From the NCBI GenBank assembly GCA_017624795.1, contig JAGAMJ010000108.1, positions 1 through 14,135 of the forward strand: DNA of 14,135 nt, in the 5' to 3' direction. Made by a program: the position numbers and the translations under genes. The notes beneath the pieces are model-generated. The model was given only the letters and a program-made list of their open reading frames with translations, did not search any database and was not told the DNA's origin. Positions 1 to 6,607 of the stretch are shown in pieces. The DNA comes from Clostridia bacterium (GTDB lineage: Bacteria > Bacillota > Clostridia > Oscillospirales > CAG-272). Numbering within the stretch: position 1 is the first letter of the stretch; each line of letters starts with the position of its first letter.

Positions 1-67
1 CCTTGGCGGCGGCGATCACCGCCGCGCCCATTCGCCCGCCACAGCCGCAGAGCATGATGTTGAGCAT
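1..67 (-). CDS. dapB: 4-hydroxy-tetrahydrodipicolinate reductase DapB, N-terminal fragment (cut by window edge)
   Basis: Only the first 22 codons are inside the window. They read MLNIMLCGCGGRMGAAVIAA and onward, a glycine-rich beta-alpha start of an NAD(P)-binding Rossmann fold. In DapB this holds the dinucleotide, and the enzyme reduces the DapA product in the diaminopimelate/lysine pathway. An AAAGGAAG ribosome binding site sits a few bases upstream of the ATG. The gene starts 24 nt after the dapA stop on the same strand, so the two are very probably co-transcribed under the same lysine riboswitch. The call rests on the short motif plus the dapA neighbour; the rest of the protein cannot be checked here. 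Confidence 0.8.
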   Translation of the reverse strand, partial: MLNIMLCGCGGRMGAAVIAAAK

Positions 68-91
68 ATTAAACTTCCTTTCAAATTCGAA

Positions 92-985
92 TTAAAGCAG
101 ACCGTACTCTGCCATCACTGCTTTCAGCTTGGCAAGATTGGCGTCCTCCATCTCGGACAGGGGCAAACGGAATTCCAGATCACACATGCCAAGCAGGGCG
201 GCGGCAGTCTTGACAGGAATGGGATTGACCTCACAGAACAGCGTATTCATCAGTTTGAGGTATTTGAGCTGCATCTCGGCACCCGTCTTGAAATCGCCCG
301 CAAGGCAAGCGGCACAAAGGTCGTGCGTTTCGCGGGGCAGAATACCGGAAAAGACCGAGATAACGCCCTTGCCGCCAAGCGACATGATGGGCACGATCTG
401 GTCGTCGTTGCCCGAATAGACGTCCAAAGAGTCGCCGCACTCGGCGATCAGTTCGGCAATAGCGGAAAGATTGCCTGACGCCTCCTTGGCTGCCACGATG
501 CGCTCGTGCTTGGCAAGCTCGCGGTAAACGGGAAGCGTGATGTTCACACCCGTGCGAGAGGGAACGTTGTAAAGAATGATGGGCTTATCGGTCGCCTCTG
601 CCGTAGCGAGAAAGCTTTCGACCAGCCCCTTCGGGGTTGCTTTATTGTAGTAGGGGGTGACCAGCAGCAGCGCGTCGCAGCCCACCTCGCAGGCATATTT
701 GGAAAGCTCGATCCCGTAGGCGGTGTCGTTGGAGCCCGTGCCCGCGATCACGGGAACGCGCCCTGCGGTATATTCCACCGAGGCACGCAGCAGCTCGCAG
801 TGCTCCTCATGGTCAAGGGTAGCCGCCTCGCCCGTGGTGCCGGCGATCACCAGCGCGTCGATGCCGCCGCTGATCTGCTGATCGATCAGCTGCTTTAAGC
901 GCTCATAATCGATCTTGCCGTTTTTGAAGGGGGTGATCAGGGCGGTCGCAGCGCCTGTAAAAATGGATTTTTTCAGCTTGCTCAT
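92..985 (-). CDS. dapA: 4-hydroxy-tetrahydrodipicolinate synthase DapA
   Basis: This 297-residue protein has the usual DapA length. It condenses pyruvate with aspartate semialdehyde, the first committed step of diaminopimelate/lysine synthesis, in the cytoplasm. The TIM-barrel landmarks are all present: AGTTGEAATL with Thr50, PYYNK with Tyr113, YNVPSRTG with Tyr139 and Arg144, and AAKEASG with the Schiff-base Lys167. Each is offset by exactly six from E. coli Thr44, Tyr107, Tyr133, Arg138 and Lys161 (family knowledge). The frame stays open upstream to 1228, but that stretch is riboswitch and terminator RNA. The ATG at 985 has an AAAGGAAG ribosome binding site and starts MSKLKKSIF, so I chose it. 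dapB follows after 24 nt. Expression should fall when lysine is high, through the leader described separately. Confidence 0.97.
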   Translation of the reverse strand: MSKLKKSIFTGAATALITPFKNGKIDYERLKQLIDQQISGGIDALVIAGTTGEAATLDHEEHCELLRASVEYTAGRVPVIAGTGSNDTAYGIELSKYACEVGCDALLLVTPYYNKATPKGLVESFLATAEATDKPIILYNVPSRTGVNITLPVYRELAKHERIVAAKEASGNLSAIAELIAECGDSLDVYSGNDDQIVPIMSLGGKGVISVFSGILPRETHDLCAACLAGDFKTGAEMQLKYLKLMNTLFCEVNPIPVKTAAALLGMCDLEFRLPLSEMEDANLAKLKAVMAEYGLL

Positions 986-1043
986 AGTAAGGACTTCCTT
1001 TCTCCGATTTTGGCTTGTGATATGCAAAAAAGCGCAAGAAAAT

Positions 1044-1067
1044 AAAAAAACCGGTTGAAAACCAGCC
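1044..1067 (-). terminator. Intrinsic terminator of the dapA lysine-riboswitch leader
   Basis: On the minus strand the leader reads GGCUGGUU-UUC-AACCGGUU followed by a run of U. It forms an 8-bp stem (three G-U pairs) with a small loop and a U-tract, about 60 nt past the riboswitch P1 helix and about 60 nt before the dapA ATG. This is the expected expression platform of a transcriptional OFF switch. I could not identify a convincing competing antiterminator helix by eye. Confidence 0.75.
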
Positions 1068-1124
1068 GTAGTTGTACTATAATAAAAACAGACGGTGCAC
1101 AGCACGCGTTGTTTTGCAACATAC

Positions 1125-1288
1125 AGATAGCTCTCCATCAATACTGACGACAGTTCCACAGCTTTGAACCGTGTGAACCAGCAGGGCACCCGCCGCGGGA
1201 ACCCGACTTCGGCGCTCTGTGCTCTCATCGTGGCTCAAACGGTCGCGGCGACCTTGCCATCAATGAGGTCGCAGTGCGCACCTCTATC
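1125..1288 (-). promoter_or_regulatory. Lysine riboswitch (L box) upstream of dapA
   Basis: Read on the minus strand, the leader begins GATAGAGGTGCG and ends GGAGAGCTATC. The outer GATAG and CTATC close helix P1. Internal conserved pieces of the L-box class are visible: GATGAGAGCACA, the GCCGAAG segment (1213 down to 1207), GCTGG, and CTGTCGTCAG shortly before the closing strand. Order, spacing and overall length (about 164 nt) match the lysine aptamer known from Firmicutes lysC/dapA leaders. It lies between a sigma-A promoter and an intrinsic terminator in front of dapA. Lysine binding is therefore expected to favour termination and lower DapA and DapB synthesis. The class is clear from sequence; the mode (transcriptional OFF) is inferred from the terminator. 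Confidence 0.93.
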
Positions 1289-1313
1289 ATTATATTATGT
1301 TTTTCTGACTTTT

Positions 1314-1341
1314 TTGTCACCACTATCTTAACACATAAAAT
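1314..1341 (+). promoter_or_regulatory. Possible promoter for queA
   Basis: TTGTCA (1314-1319), a 16-nt spacer and TAAAAT (1336-1341) form a reasonable sigma-A promoter about 60 nt before the queA ATG. It physically overlaps the divergent dapA promoter, so the two polymerases would compete. The match is imperfect and no other evidence supports it. Confidence 0.4.
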
Positions 1342-1353
1342 TCTGCTTGTCAA
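1325..1353 (-). promoter_or_regulatory. Sigma-A promoter for the dapA-dapB operon
   Basis: On the minus strand a perfect -35 TTGACA (1353-1348) is followed by a 17-nt spacer and a -10 TAAGAT (1330-1325). Initiation would fall near 1318, about 30 nt ahead of the riboswitch P1 helix, a sensible distance for a complete aptamer. A second TATAAT at 1294-1289 would start inside P1 and has no good -35 at normal spacing, so I prefer this one. Confidence 0.75.
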
Positions 1354-1356
1354 CTG

Positions 1357-1378
1357 TTTTTGAAAGGTTTTTCAAAAA
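1357..1378. repeat. Perfect 9-bp inverted repeat between dapA and queA
   Basis: TTTTTGAAA (1357-1365) and TTTCAAAAA (1370-1378) are exact reverse complements around a GGTT centre. The dyad lies just upstream of the dapA -35 box and in the presumed queA 5' leader. It could be an operator or a weak leader hairpin. The sequence alone does not say which. Confidence 0.6.
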
Positions 1379-1401
1379 GATAAGCGACTGAAAGGACTTA
1401 C

Positions 1402-2481
1402 ATGAAAGAACCGATCCGCAACCAGAAAATTCCAACCGATCTGCAAACCTCCGATTTTTATTATGATCTGCCCGAGGAGCGCATCGCGCAGCATCCCGTC
1501 GAGCCACGCGACTCCTCGCGGTTGATGGTGCTGGACCGTGCGCACGGAACGATCGAGCACAAGCATTTTTACGACATGTTGGATTATTTGCAGGCGGGCG
1601 ACGTGCTGGTCATCAACGATTCCAAGGTCATTCCCGCCCGACTGTACGGTCACGTGGAGGGCAGGCCCGAGGCGGCGATCGAGTTGCTTTTGCTGCGTCA
1701 GCGCGAGCTTGACGTGTGGGAAACACTGGTGAGGCCCGGTAAGCGTGCCCGTGTGGGAATGCGTCTGGTCTTTGGCGACGGCATCCTGACCGCCACGGTG
1801 ACCGATATCGTGGAAGAAGGCAACCGCTACGTCAAATTTGATTATGACCGCAATACGTATGCGAATATTTATGACATTTTGCATCGCATCGGCATGATGC
1901 CATTACCCCCCTACATCACGGCGCAGTTGCAGGACAACGACCGCTATCAGACCGTTTACGCAAGGGAGGAGGGCTCTGCCGCAGCGCCCACCGCGGGGCT
2001 GCATTTCACACCCGAGCTGCTGGAAAGGGTTCGCGCCAAGGGCGTTGCCATCGCCCCCGTGATGCTGCACGTGGGGCTGGGAACGTTCCGCCCCGTCAAG
2101 GCGGACCGCGTGGACGAGCACGTGATGCATACCGAATTTATTTCGGTTTCGAAGGAAAGTGCGGATCTCATTAACAGCTGTCGCGCCGCGGGCGGACGCA
2201 TCGTGGCGGTGGGCACGACCTCGTGCCGCACGCTTGAAAGTGTAGCGGACGAGCAGGGGAAGATCCACCCCGTTTCGGGGGATACGGGCATTTTTATCTA
2301 TCCCGGATACCGCTTTAAGGCGGTCGATGCCCTGATCACCAACTTTCACCTGCCCGAAAGCACACTGCTGATGCTGGTGTCCGCTTTTTATGACCGTGAT
2401 GCGATGCTGAACGCCTACAAAACGGCAGTCGAAAAAGAATACCGTTTCTTTTCCTTCGGCGACGCGATGCTGATCGTATAA
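1402..2481 (+). CDS. queA: S-adenosylmethionine:tRNA ribosyltransferase-isomerase QueA
   Basis: The 359-residue protein matches QueA over its whole length (family usually about 340-360). QueA transfers and isomerises the ribose of S-adenosylmethionine onto preQ1 at tRNA position 34, giving epoxyqueuosine. Visible signatures are YDLPEERIAQHP (21-32), INDSKVIPARL (71-81), RYQTVYA (181-187), APTAGLHFT (195-203), HVGLGTFRPV (223-232), GTTSCRTLES (271-280), NFHLPESTLLML (314-325) and YRFFSFGDAML (347-357). The ATG at 1402 follows an AAAGGA ribosome binding site and gives a normal N-terminus. The common neighbours ruvB and tgt are not in this window. The next genes in the same direction are a small membrane protein and miaA, another tRNA-modification enzyme. 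Confidence 0.97.
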   Translation: MKEPIRNQKIPTDLQTSDFYYDLPEERIAQHPVEPRDSSRLMVLDRAHGTIEHKHFYDMLDYLQAGDVLVINDSKVIPARLYGHVEGRPEAAIELLLLRQRELDVWETLVRPGKRARVGMRLVFGDGILTATVTDIVEEGNRYVKFDYDRNTYANIYDILHRIGMMPLPPYITAQLQDNDRYQTVYAREEGSAAAPTAGLHFTPELLERVRAKGVAIAPVMLHVGLGTFRPVKADRVDEHVMHTEFISVSKESADLINSCRAAGGRIVAVGTTSCRTLESVADEQGKIHPVSGDTGIFIYPGYRFKAVDALITNFHLPESTLLMLVSAFYDRDAMLNAYKTAVEKEYRFFSFGDAMLIV

Positions 2482-2525
2482 ATTTCGCAACACTGCGTTA
2501 AATCTTTGTCTTTTCTTGCAAAATC

Positions 2526-2541
2526 TCTGCTGATCAGCAGA
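2526..2541. repeat. 16-bp perfect palindrome after queA
   Basis: TCTGCTGATCAGCAGA is its own reverse complement and lies 45 nt after the queA stop codon. No T-tract follows, so it does not look like an ordinary intrinsic terminator. The 166-nt gap also holds two short dyads, GCCC/GGGC (2571-2586) and CCCC/GGGG (2603-2615), and no clear promoter. It may be an operator, an mRNA hairpin or chance. Confidence 0.5.
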
Positions 2542-2647
2542 TGTGACTCTATATTTTGCGGAGCATTTGAGCCCGACTTTGTGGGCAAAACGATATAACT
2601 CACCCCGTTTTGGGGGATACTTTACCAAAGGATCGGAAAGGAGCTTT

Positions 2648-2869
2648 ATGTTACCCATCACAGTATTTACGGATATTGCATACGCAGCTTTGACACTTTT
2701 GATCGCGGTGCTGGCACTCTATTTTGTGCTGCGCCTGCTTGGAAAAATAGCAAAATTCATCGTGAGTGTGATCATACTTGCCGCGGTGGCCGCGGTGCTG
2801 TGGTTCATCTTTTCGGATCACAGTGCTATGCTGGGCGTTTTGCCCTTCTTGAACGGTTTGAGGAGTTAG
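2648..2869 (+). CDS. Small two-helix membrane protein, function unknown
   Basis: I do not recognise this 73-residue protein. A good ribosome binding site (GGAAAGGAG) precedes the ATG at 2648; the longer open frame back to 2543 lacks one. Two hydrophobic stretches, about residues 9-31 (AYAALTLLIAVLALYFVL) and 35-55 (AKFIVSVIILAAVAAVLWFI), are separated by a short basic turn (RLLGK). This suggests a helical hairpin in the cytoplasmic membrane with a short polar tail. It sits between queA and miaA on the same strand, 41 nt ahead of the miaA start. I see no catalytic or binding motif. Coding status is supported by the ribosome binding site and the membrane-type composition, not by recognised homology. 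Confidence 0.7.
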   Translation: MLPITVFTDIAYAALTLLIAVLALYFVLRLLGKIAKFIVSVIILAAVAAVLWFIFSDHSAMLGVLPFLNGLRS

Positions 2870-2910
2870 ATTTGTTTTTGCTGTGAAAACGCTTGAAAGG
2901 AGGCAGAACG

Positions 2911-3876
2911 GTGTGTAAAAAACCAAGAATTTTGGCGATCGTAGGTCCTACGGCAAGCGGTAAAAGCGCTCTTGCCTTGGCGCTTTGCAAGCGCCTTGGG
3001 GGCGAGATCGTTTCCTGCGATTCAATGCAGATCTATCGCGGTATGGATATTGGCACCGCGAAGCCGACCGCGAGCGAGAGGACAGAGATCCCCCATCACC
3101 TGATCGACGTTGCCGATCCCGAGCAGGATTTTTCCGTGATGGATTTTGTCGCCGCCGCCGAGCGCGCGACGGCGGATATTCTGTCGCGGGGCAAGCTGCC
3201 CGTGCTTTGCGGCGGCACGGGGCTATATTTAGACGCATTTTTGCGCGGTGAGGAGGCGGAAACGCCGGGCGCCGATCCCGCGCTGCGCGCTGAGCTCGCC
3301 GCATTGGCTGACGCACATGGGGCGGAGCATTTGCACGCTATGTTAAGGGAAGTTGATCCCGAAAGCGCCGATACGGTACATCAAAATAATGTACGCCGTG
3401 TGATCCGGGCGTTGGAGATCTACCGCGCCACAGGCGTCCCCAAATCCGAGTGGGATCGCCGTTCCTTGCAGCAACCGTCGCGCTATGACGCCGTTGTGCT
3501 GGGGCTTGCTTACTCGGACCGTGAGCTGCTGTATCGCCGTATCGAGAGCCGCGTTGACCAAATGATAGAGGCAGGGCTTGTAGCCGAAACGCGCGACCTG
3601 ATGCAGCGTGGCGTTTTTGAGGTGTCACGCACGGCAAGTGCCGCGATCGGCTACAAGGAGCTTTTGCCCTACCTGCGCGGTGAGCAGAGCTTGAACGATG
3701 CGATCGCGGAGCTGAAAACCGCGACAAGGCGGTACGCCAGGCGCCAGATGACGTGGTTTATGGCAAAGCCCTACGTGCAGTGGATTGAGGCGAACGATGG
3801 GATTTCTCTGCGAAAAAGTGAAGAAATTGTAAATAAATCATTGGAATTGCTCTCAAATGCATGGAATATGATATAA
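2911..3876 (+). CDS. miaA: tRNA dimethylallyltransferase MiaA
   Basis: The 321-residue product is MiaA, which transfers a dimethylallyl group to adenosine 37 of tRNAs reading UNN codons. Seen in order are the P-loop GPTASGKS (12-19), DSMQIYRGMDIGTAKPT (37-53), PHHLID (61-66), GGTGLY (101-106), VRRVIRALEIY (161-171), AIGYKE (245-250) and TRRYARRQMTWF (272-283). I chose the GTG at 2911 because a full AAAGGAGG ribosome binding site (2896-2903) ends 7 nt before it. A TTG at 2893 would place that site inside the gene. Length fits the family (about 300-320). The -10 box of the next transcription unit overlaps its stop codon. Confidence 0.96.
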   Translation: MCKKPRILAIVGPTASGKSALALALCKRLGGEIVSCDSMQIYRGMDIGTAKPTASERTEIPHHLIDVADPEQDFSVMDFVAAAERATADILSRGKLPVLCGGTGLYLDAFLRGEEAETPGADPALRAELAALADAHGAEHLHAMLREVDPESADTVHQNNVRRVIRALEIYRATGVPKSEWDRRSLQQPSRYDAVVLGLAYSDRELLYRRIESRVDQMIEAGLVAETRDLMQRGVFEVSRTASAAIGYKELLPYLRGEQSLNDAIAELKTATRRYARRQMTWFMAKPYVQWIEANDGISLRKSEEIVNKSLELLSNAWNMI

Positions 3877-3877
3877 T
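3847..3877 (+). promoter_or_regulatory. Possible extended -10 promoter for the hlyD-like/ylmE/sepF cluster
   Basis: TGATATAAT (3869-3877) is a perfect TATAAT with the TG extension. A weak TTGCTC lies 19 nt upstream. The -10 overlaps the miaA stop codon, and the start point would fall near 3884, about 40 nt before the hlyD-like ATG. The spacing to the -35 is long, so the call rests mostly on the extended -10. Confidence 0.45.
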
Positions 3878-3921
3878 AATTTATTATTAGATTATAAAAT
3901 GCGTGCAAAAGGAGGGCGGAT

Positions 3922-5133
3922 ATGAACAAGAGCGCCGACAAGCGTGTGAAGCATCACGTCGCCCAATTCATATGCGTCCTTCTTTTGCTTTCTTTTTTGG
4001 CTTTCATTATGGGTATTGAGGTGCGGCGAAACGCCGTCGCATACGGGCGCGAGGCGGCAAAGGTCGCGTCCTATACCGTGACCGATTCGTTTTCGGGCTA
4101 TGTGTTCCGTGACGAAACGACCTTGCACAGCAGCAATAACGGCCCGATCGAGTATCTGGTCGCCGACGGCACCGCCGTCAGGGCGGGCGATGCCCTTGCA
4201 AGCGTTTACGTGGACGACACGGGCGCGGACAAGCGGCAGACCGCGGCGGCACTGTACAGTGAGATCGCCCGCTTGGAGCAGGCATTGGAAAGGGACGTTG
4301 TCGCTTGGCAGCTGACCTATGCCGAAACCTATGAGGATATGATGAGCGCCATCGGCGGGGGAGATCTGCGCGCGGGGCTGAACGCCGCAAGCGGACTTGC
4401 CACCACGCTGGAACGGCGCAGCGCCTTTGGCGATAACGAGGCGGCGGTGCGTGTCCGCATCGCGACCTTGCGTGCCCAGGTACAGGAGCTGGTGCGCTAC
4501 GTTGACGAGCCCCAGACCTTTTTCTCGCCCGAGAGCGGCTATTATTTCAGCCATCACACCGACGGCTACGAGGCGCTGTTCGGTGCTGCCGCCGTGCAGG
4601 ATCTGACACCCGAGGGCTTGCAGCGCTTGCTTGCCTCCAAAGCGCTTGCCGATGACGCGGTTGGAAAGCTGGTCAGTGCCAGTGCGTTTTATCTCGCAGT
4701 CCCGACCTCGGTCGAGCAGGCGCAACGCTACACGCTCGACGCCACCTATCGCGTGCGTATGGCGCGTGGGGGCGAGGCGCAGATGTGCCTGTCGCGTGTC
4801 GCCGCTTCCCAAAGTGGGGACGAGGCACTGCTGATCTTTTATGCTGAAAAATGTCCTGTCGGTATGGACCTTTGCCGTCGGCAGCCCGTTGAGATCGAGC
4901 GCTTGACCGTCAGTGGGATCCGTGTGCCGTCAGCGGCGCTTTGTCAAGAAAATGGCGAGGGCGCGGTCTATATCGCAAGCAACGGTATTGCCGCCAAAAG
5001 ACGTGTGGAGGTCGTGTGCCGAGAGGGCGGCAGCTGCATTGTGGCTGTCCGTCACGAGGAGGGCTATCTGCGCGAGGGGGAAATGATCCTGATCACTGCG
5101 CGCAGTGTTTACGACGGGAAGGAGTTGTGCTGA
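3922..5133 (+). CDS. HlyD-like membrane-anchored protein (membrane-fusion/barrel-sandwich type)
   Basis: The 403-residue protein starts at an ATG behind AAAGGAGG. A basic N-terminus (MNKSADKRVKHH) leads into one transmembrane helix (about 14-33), so the rest is probably outside the cell. Residues about 50-97 (SFSGYVFRDE then VADGTAVRAGDALASVYV) resemble the biotinyl-lipoyl-like half-motif of HlyD/membrane-fusion proteins. An alpha-helical middle of possible coiled coil runs from about 105 to 200. A C-terminal beta-rich part carries SGIRVPSAAL and LREGEMILI, again typical of HlyD-like adaptors. No ABC transporter or outer-membrane partner is nearby, and a Clostridia cell would lack an outer membrane. 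It overlaps ylmE by 1 nt (TGATG), implying translational coupling. I infer an envelope role linked to division; its actual partner is unknown. Confidence 0.72.
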   Translation: MNKSADKRVKHHVAQFICVLLLLSFLAFIMGIEVRRNAVAYGREAAKVASYTVTDSFSGYVFRDETTLHSSNNGPIEYLVADGTAVRAGDALASVYVDDTGADKRQTAAALYSEIARLEQALERDVVAWQLTYAETYEDMMSAIGGGDLRAGLNAASGLATTLERRSAFGDNEAAVRVRIATLRAQVQELVRYVDEPQTFFSPESGYYFSHHTDGYEALFGAAAVQDLTPEGLQRLLASKALADDAVGKLVSASAFYLAVPTSVEQAQRYTLDATYRVRMARGGEAQMCLSRVAASQSGDEALLIFYAEKCPVGMDLCRRQPVEIERLTVSGIRVPSAALCQENGEGAVYIASNGIAAKRRVEVVCREGGSCIVAVRHEEGYLREGEMILITARSVYDGKELC

Positions 5134-5825
5134 TGATCGGCTTTGACTATATTGATCAAAATCTTTCGCTTGTGCGAGCCGAGATCGCCGAAAAGGAAGC
5201 GGCGGTGGGACGCGTTCACAAAACGCTGATGGTGGCGGCGATCAAATACGGCACCGACGACGAGGTGCGCGCTCTCTTATCGGGAGGCGTTCGCGACGTG
5301 GGTGAGAACCGCGTGCAGCAGCTGCTTGACCGCTGGGAGCTGCTTTTGGCACATCAAACGCGGGTGCATTTCATCGGCTCGCTGCAAACCAACAAGGTCA
5401 AATACATCATTGATAAGGTGTGCATGATCCATTCGGTGGACTGTGTAAAGCTTGCCGCCGAGATCGATCGGCGCGCCGCGCAAAAGGAACTTGTGATGGA
5501 CGTGCTGGTCGAGATCAACGGCGCAAGGGAGGAAGCCAAAAGCGGCGTTCTGCCCGAGGACGCCGAGGCACTTTGCCGCGAGATCCTCTCTATGCCCCAT
5601 ATCAAGCTGCGCGGCTTTATGACGATGGGCCCGCGCTTTGACAGCGACGATGCCTATCAGGCATATTTCGCTTCGGTAAAGCGCATCGGCGATACGCTCT
5701 GGCACACGCTTGCCTTGGAGGGCGAGCCGCTTTACTCAATGGGTATGTCCGAAAGCTTTATCCCTGCTATTGCGGCGGGCGCCGATATGGTGCGCATTGG
5801 CAGGCGGCTTTTTGTGCAATCATAA
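5133..5825 (+). CDS. ylmE: YlmE/YggS-family PLP-binding protein (PLP homeostasis)
   Basis: The 230-residue protein belongs to the YggS/PLPBP family. These proteins have an alanine-racemase-like barrel, bind pyridoxal 5'-phosphate and buffer its supply, with no well-established catalytic reaction. The PLP lysine is expected at Lys38 in VAAIKYG. Other hallmarks are VGENRVQQLLDR, HFIGSLQTNKVKYI, HSVD, VEINGAREEAKSG, LRGFMTMGP and SMGMSESFIPAIAAGADMVR with IGRRLF at the C-terminus. The ATG at 5133 overlaps the preceding stop by one base and has GGGAAGGAG 8 nt upstream. The larger open frame starting at 4941 lies inside the hlyD-like gene and is not used. In Firmicutes this gene usually stands directly before sepF, as here. 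Confidence 0.95.
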   Translation: MIGFDYIDQNLSLVRAEIAEKEAAVGRVHKTLMVAAIKYGTDDEVRALLSGGVRDVGENRVQQLLDRWELLLAHQTRVHFIGSLQTNKVKYIIDKVCMIHSVDCVKLAAEIDRRAAQKELVMDVLVEINGAREEAKSGVLPEDAEALCREILSMPHIKLRGFMTMGPRFDSDDAYQAYFASVKRIGDTLWHTLALEGEPLYSMGMSESFIPAIAAGADMVRIGRRLFVQS

Positions 5826-5855
5826 ACAAACATAGACGAAAGGATGGCAAAACGA

Positions 5856-6284
5856 ATGAGAAATCCCTTTTTTAAGAAACCCAAGAACGACTACGATTCC
5901 TACGACGATTCCTATGACAACGGCTTTTACCGTGCCGAGGAGGATGAGGATGGCATCGTCGGCGATTTTGAAGACGAGGCCCCCGCACTGCCGCCAAGAA
6001 AGCCGACGGCTGCAAGCTCTGCAAATCGCTTGAAGGTCGTGAAGCCACACGGCTATCAGGACGGTCCCACGATCGCCGAATATCTGGTCGACGGCTATAC
6101 CGTGGTGATGAATATTGAGGAGCTGGAGCGCCCTGCCGCGCTGCGTCTGATCGATTTTCTGCTTGGTGCCTTGCAGGTGCTTGGCGGAGAGCTGCGTCGC
6201 GTCACCAAGACCACCTTGGTGCTTTCGCCCCGTCCAGGCGAGCTTGCCGCAGACGAGGAGCAGCAGGAGGACGACCGCCTTTGA
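5856..6284 (+). CDS. sepF: Cell division protein SepF
   Basis: SepF binds FtsZ, assembles into rings or arcs at the division site and helps anchor the Z-ring to the membrane. The SepF core lies at about residues 58-126, with KVVKPHGYQDGPTIAEYLVD, TVVMNIEEL, RLIDFLLGALQVLGG and the TTLVLSP strand. An acidic, tyrosine-rich linker (11-45) and an acidic tail (EEQQEDDRL) flank it. Two ATGs are possible. At 5844 the GAAAGG site touches the start codon; the one at 5856 has usable spacing and gives MRNPFFKKPK, a plausible membrane-targeting N-terminus. I therefore prefer 142 residues over 146. The neighbours ylmE and ylmG confirm the assignment. Confidence 0.94.
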   Translation: MRNPFFKKPKNDYDSYDDSYDNGFYRAEEDEDGIVGDFEDEAPALPPRKPTAASSANRLKVVKPHGYQDGPTIAEYLVDGYTVVMNIEELERPAALRLIDFLLGALQVLGGELRRVTKTTLVLSPRPGELAADEEQQEDDRL

Positions 6285-6300
6285 GGCGAGTCGCCTCGGT
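6271..6300 (+). other. Intercistronic hairpin overlapping the sepF stop
   Basis: GAGGC-GAGTC-GCCTC (6283-6297) is a strong stem overlapping the sepF TGA, with GACC upstream and GGTC downstream able to extend the structure. No U-tract follows, so read-through into ylmG is expected. It may tune relative expression or mRNA stability. Confidence 0.45.
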
Positions 6301-6328
6301 CGCTACATAACGAAAGGGGGAGATCGGT

Positions 6329-6607
6329 ATGGATCTGTTTGTAACATTGATCATCGGCATCGCGCAAGCGATACTGTATACCTTGGAGATCGCTATGCTG
6401 CTGCGTGCCATTCTTTCCTGGTTTCCCATCAGCGAGGATAACCCCTTTGTTCTGTTTGTAACGATGCTGACCGAGTCGATCGTTGCCCCCATACGTGCGC
6501 TGTTCGAGCGTATGAATTGGTTTCAGAATATCCCGATCGACATTTCCTTTTTCGTGGCGTATTTGTTACTGTCCGTGGTCAGCACGGTGCTTGGCGTGGT
6601 GGCGTGA
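6329..6607 (+). CDS. ylmG: YlmG/YggT family membrane protein
   Basis: The 92-residue protein has the YggT-family layout: a first transmembrane segment (about 3-28), the LLRAILSWFP motif, a polar loop with VAPIRALFERM, and a second segment (about 70-91). The family is tied to division-site and nucleoid organisation and, in plastids, to thylakoid and nucleoid distribution; a biochemical role is not settled. AAAGGGGGAG precedes the ATG. The TGA overlaps the ATG of ylmH by one base. Confidence 0.93.
   Translation: MDLFVTLIIGIAQAILYTLEIAMLLRAILSWFPISEDNPFVLFVTMLTESIVAPIRALFERMNWFQNIPIDISFFVAYLLLSVVSTVLGVVA

Noticed and set aside
986..1228. N-terminal extension of dapA by 81 codons
   Set aside because: The open frame continues upstream, but this DNA encodes the riboswitch and terminator, and the ATG at 985 has the ribosome binding site and the family N-terminus.
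1289..1294. TATAAT at 1294-1289 as the dapA -10 box
   Set aside because: A start from it would remove the 5' strand of riboswitch helix P1, and there is no -35 at normal spacing; the upstream TTGACA-17-TAAGAT fits better.
3892..4812. 306-codon minus-strand frame opposite the hlyD-like gene
   Set aside because: No ribosome binding site or family pattern; the plus-strand gene has both a good start and domain features.
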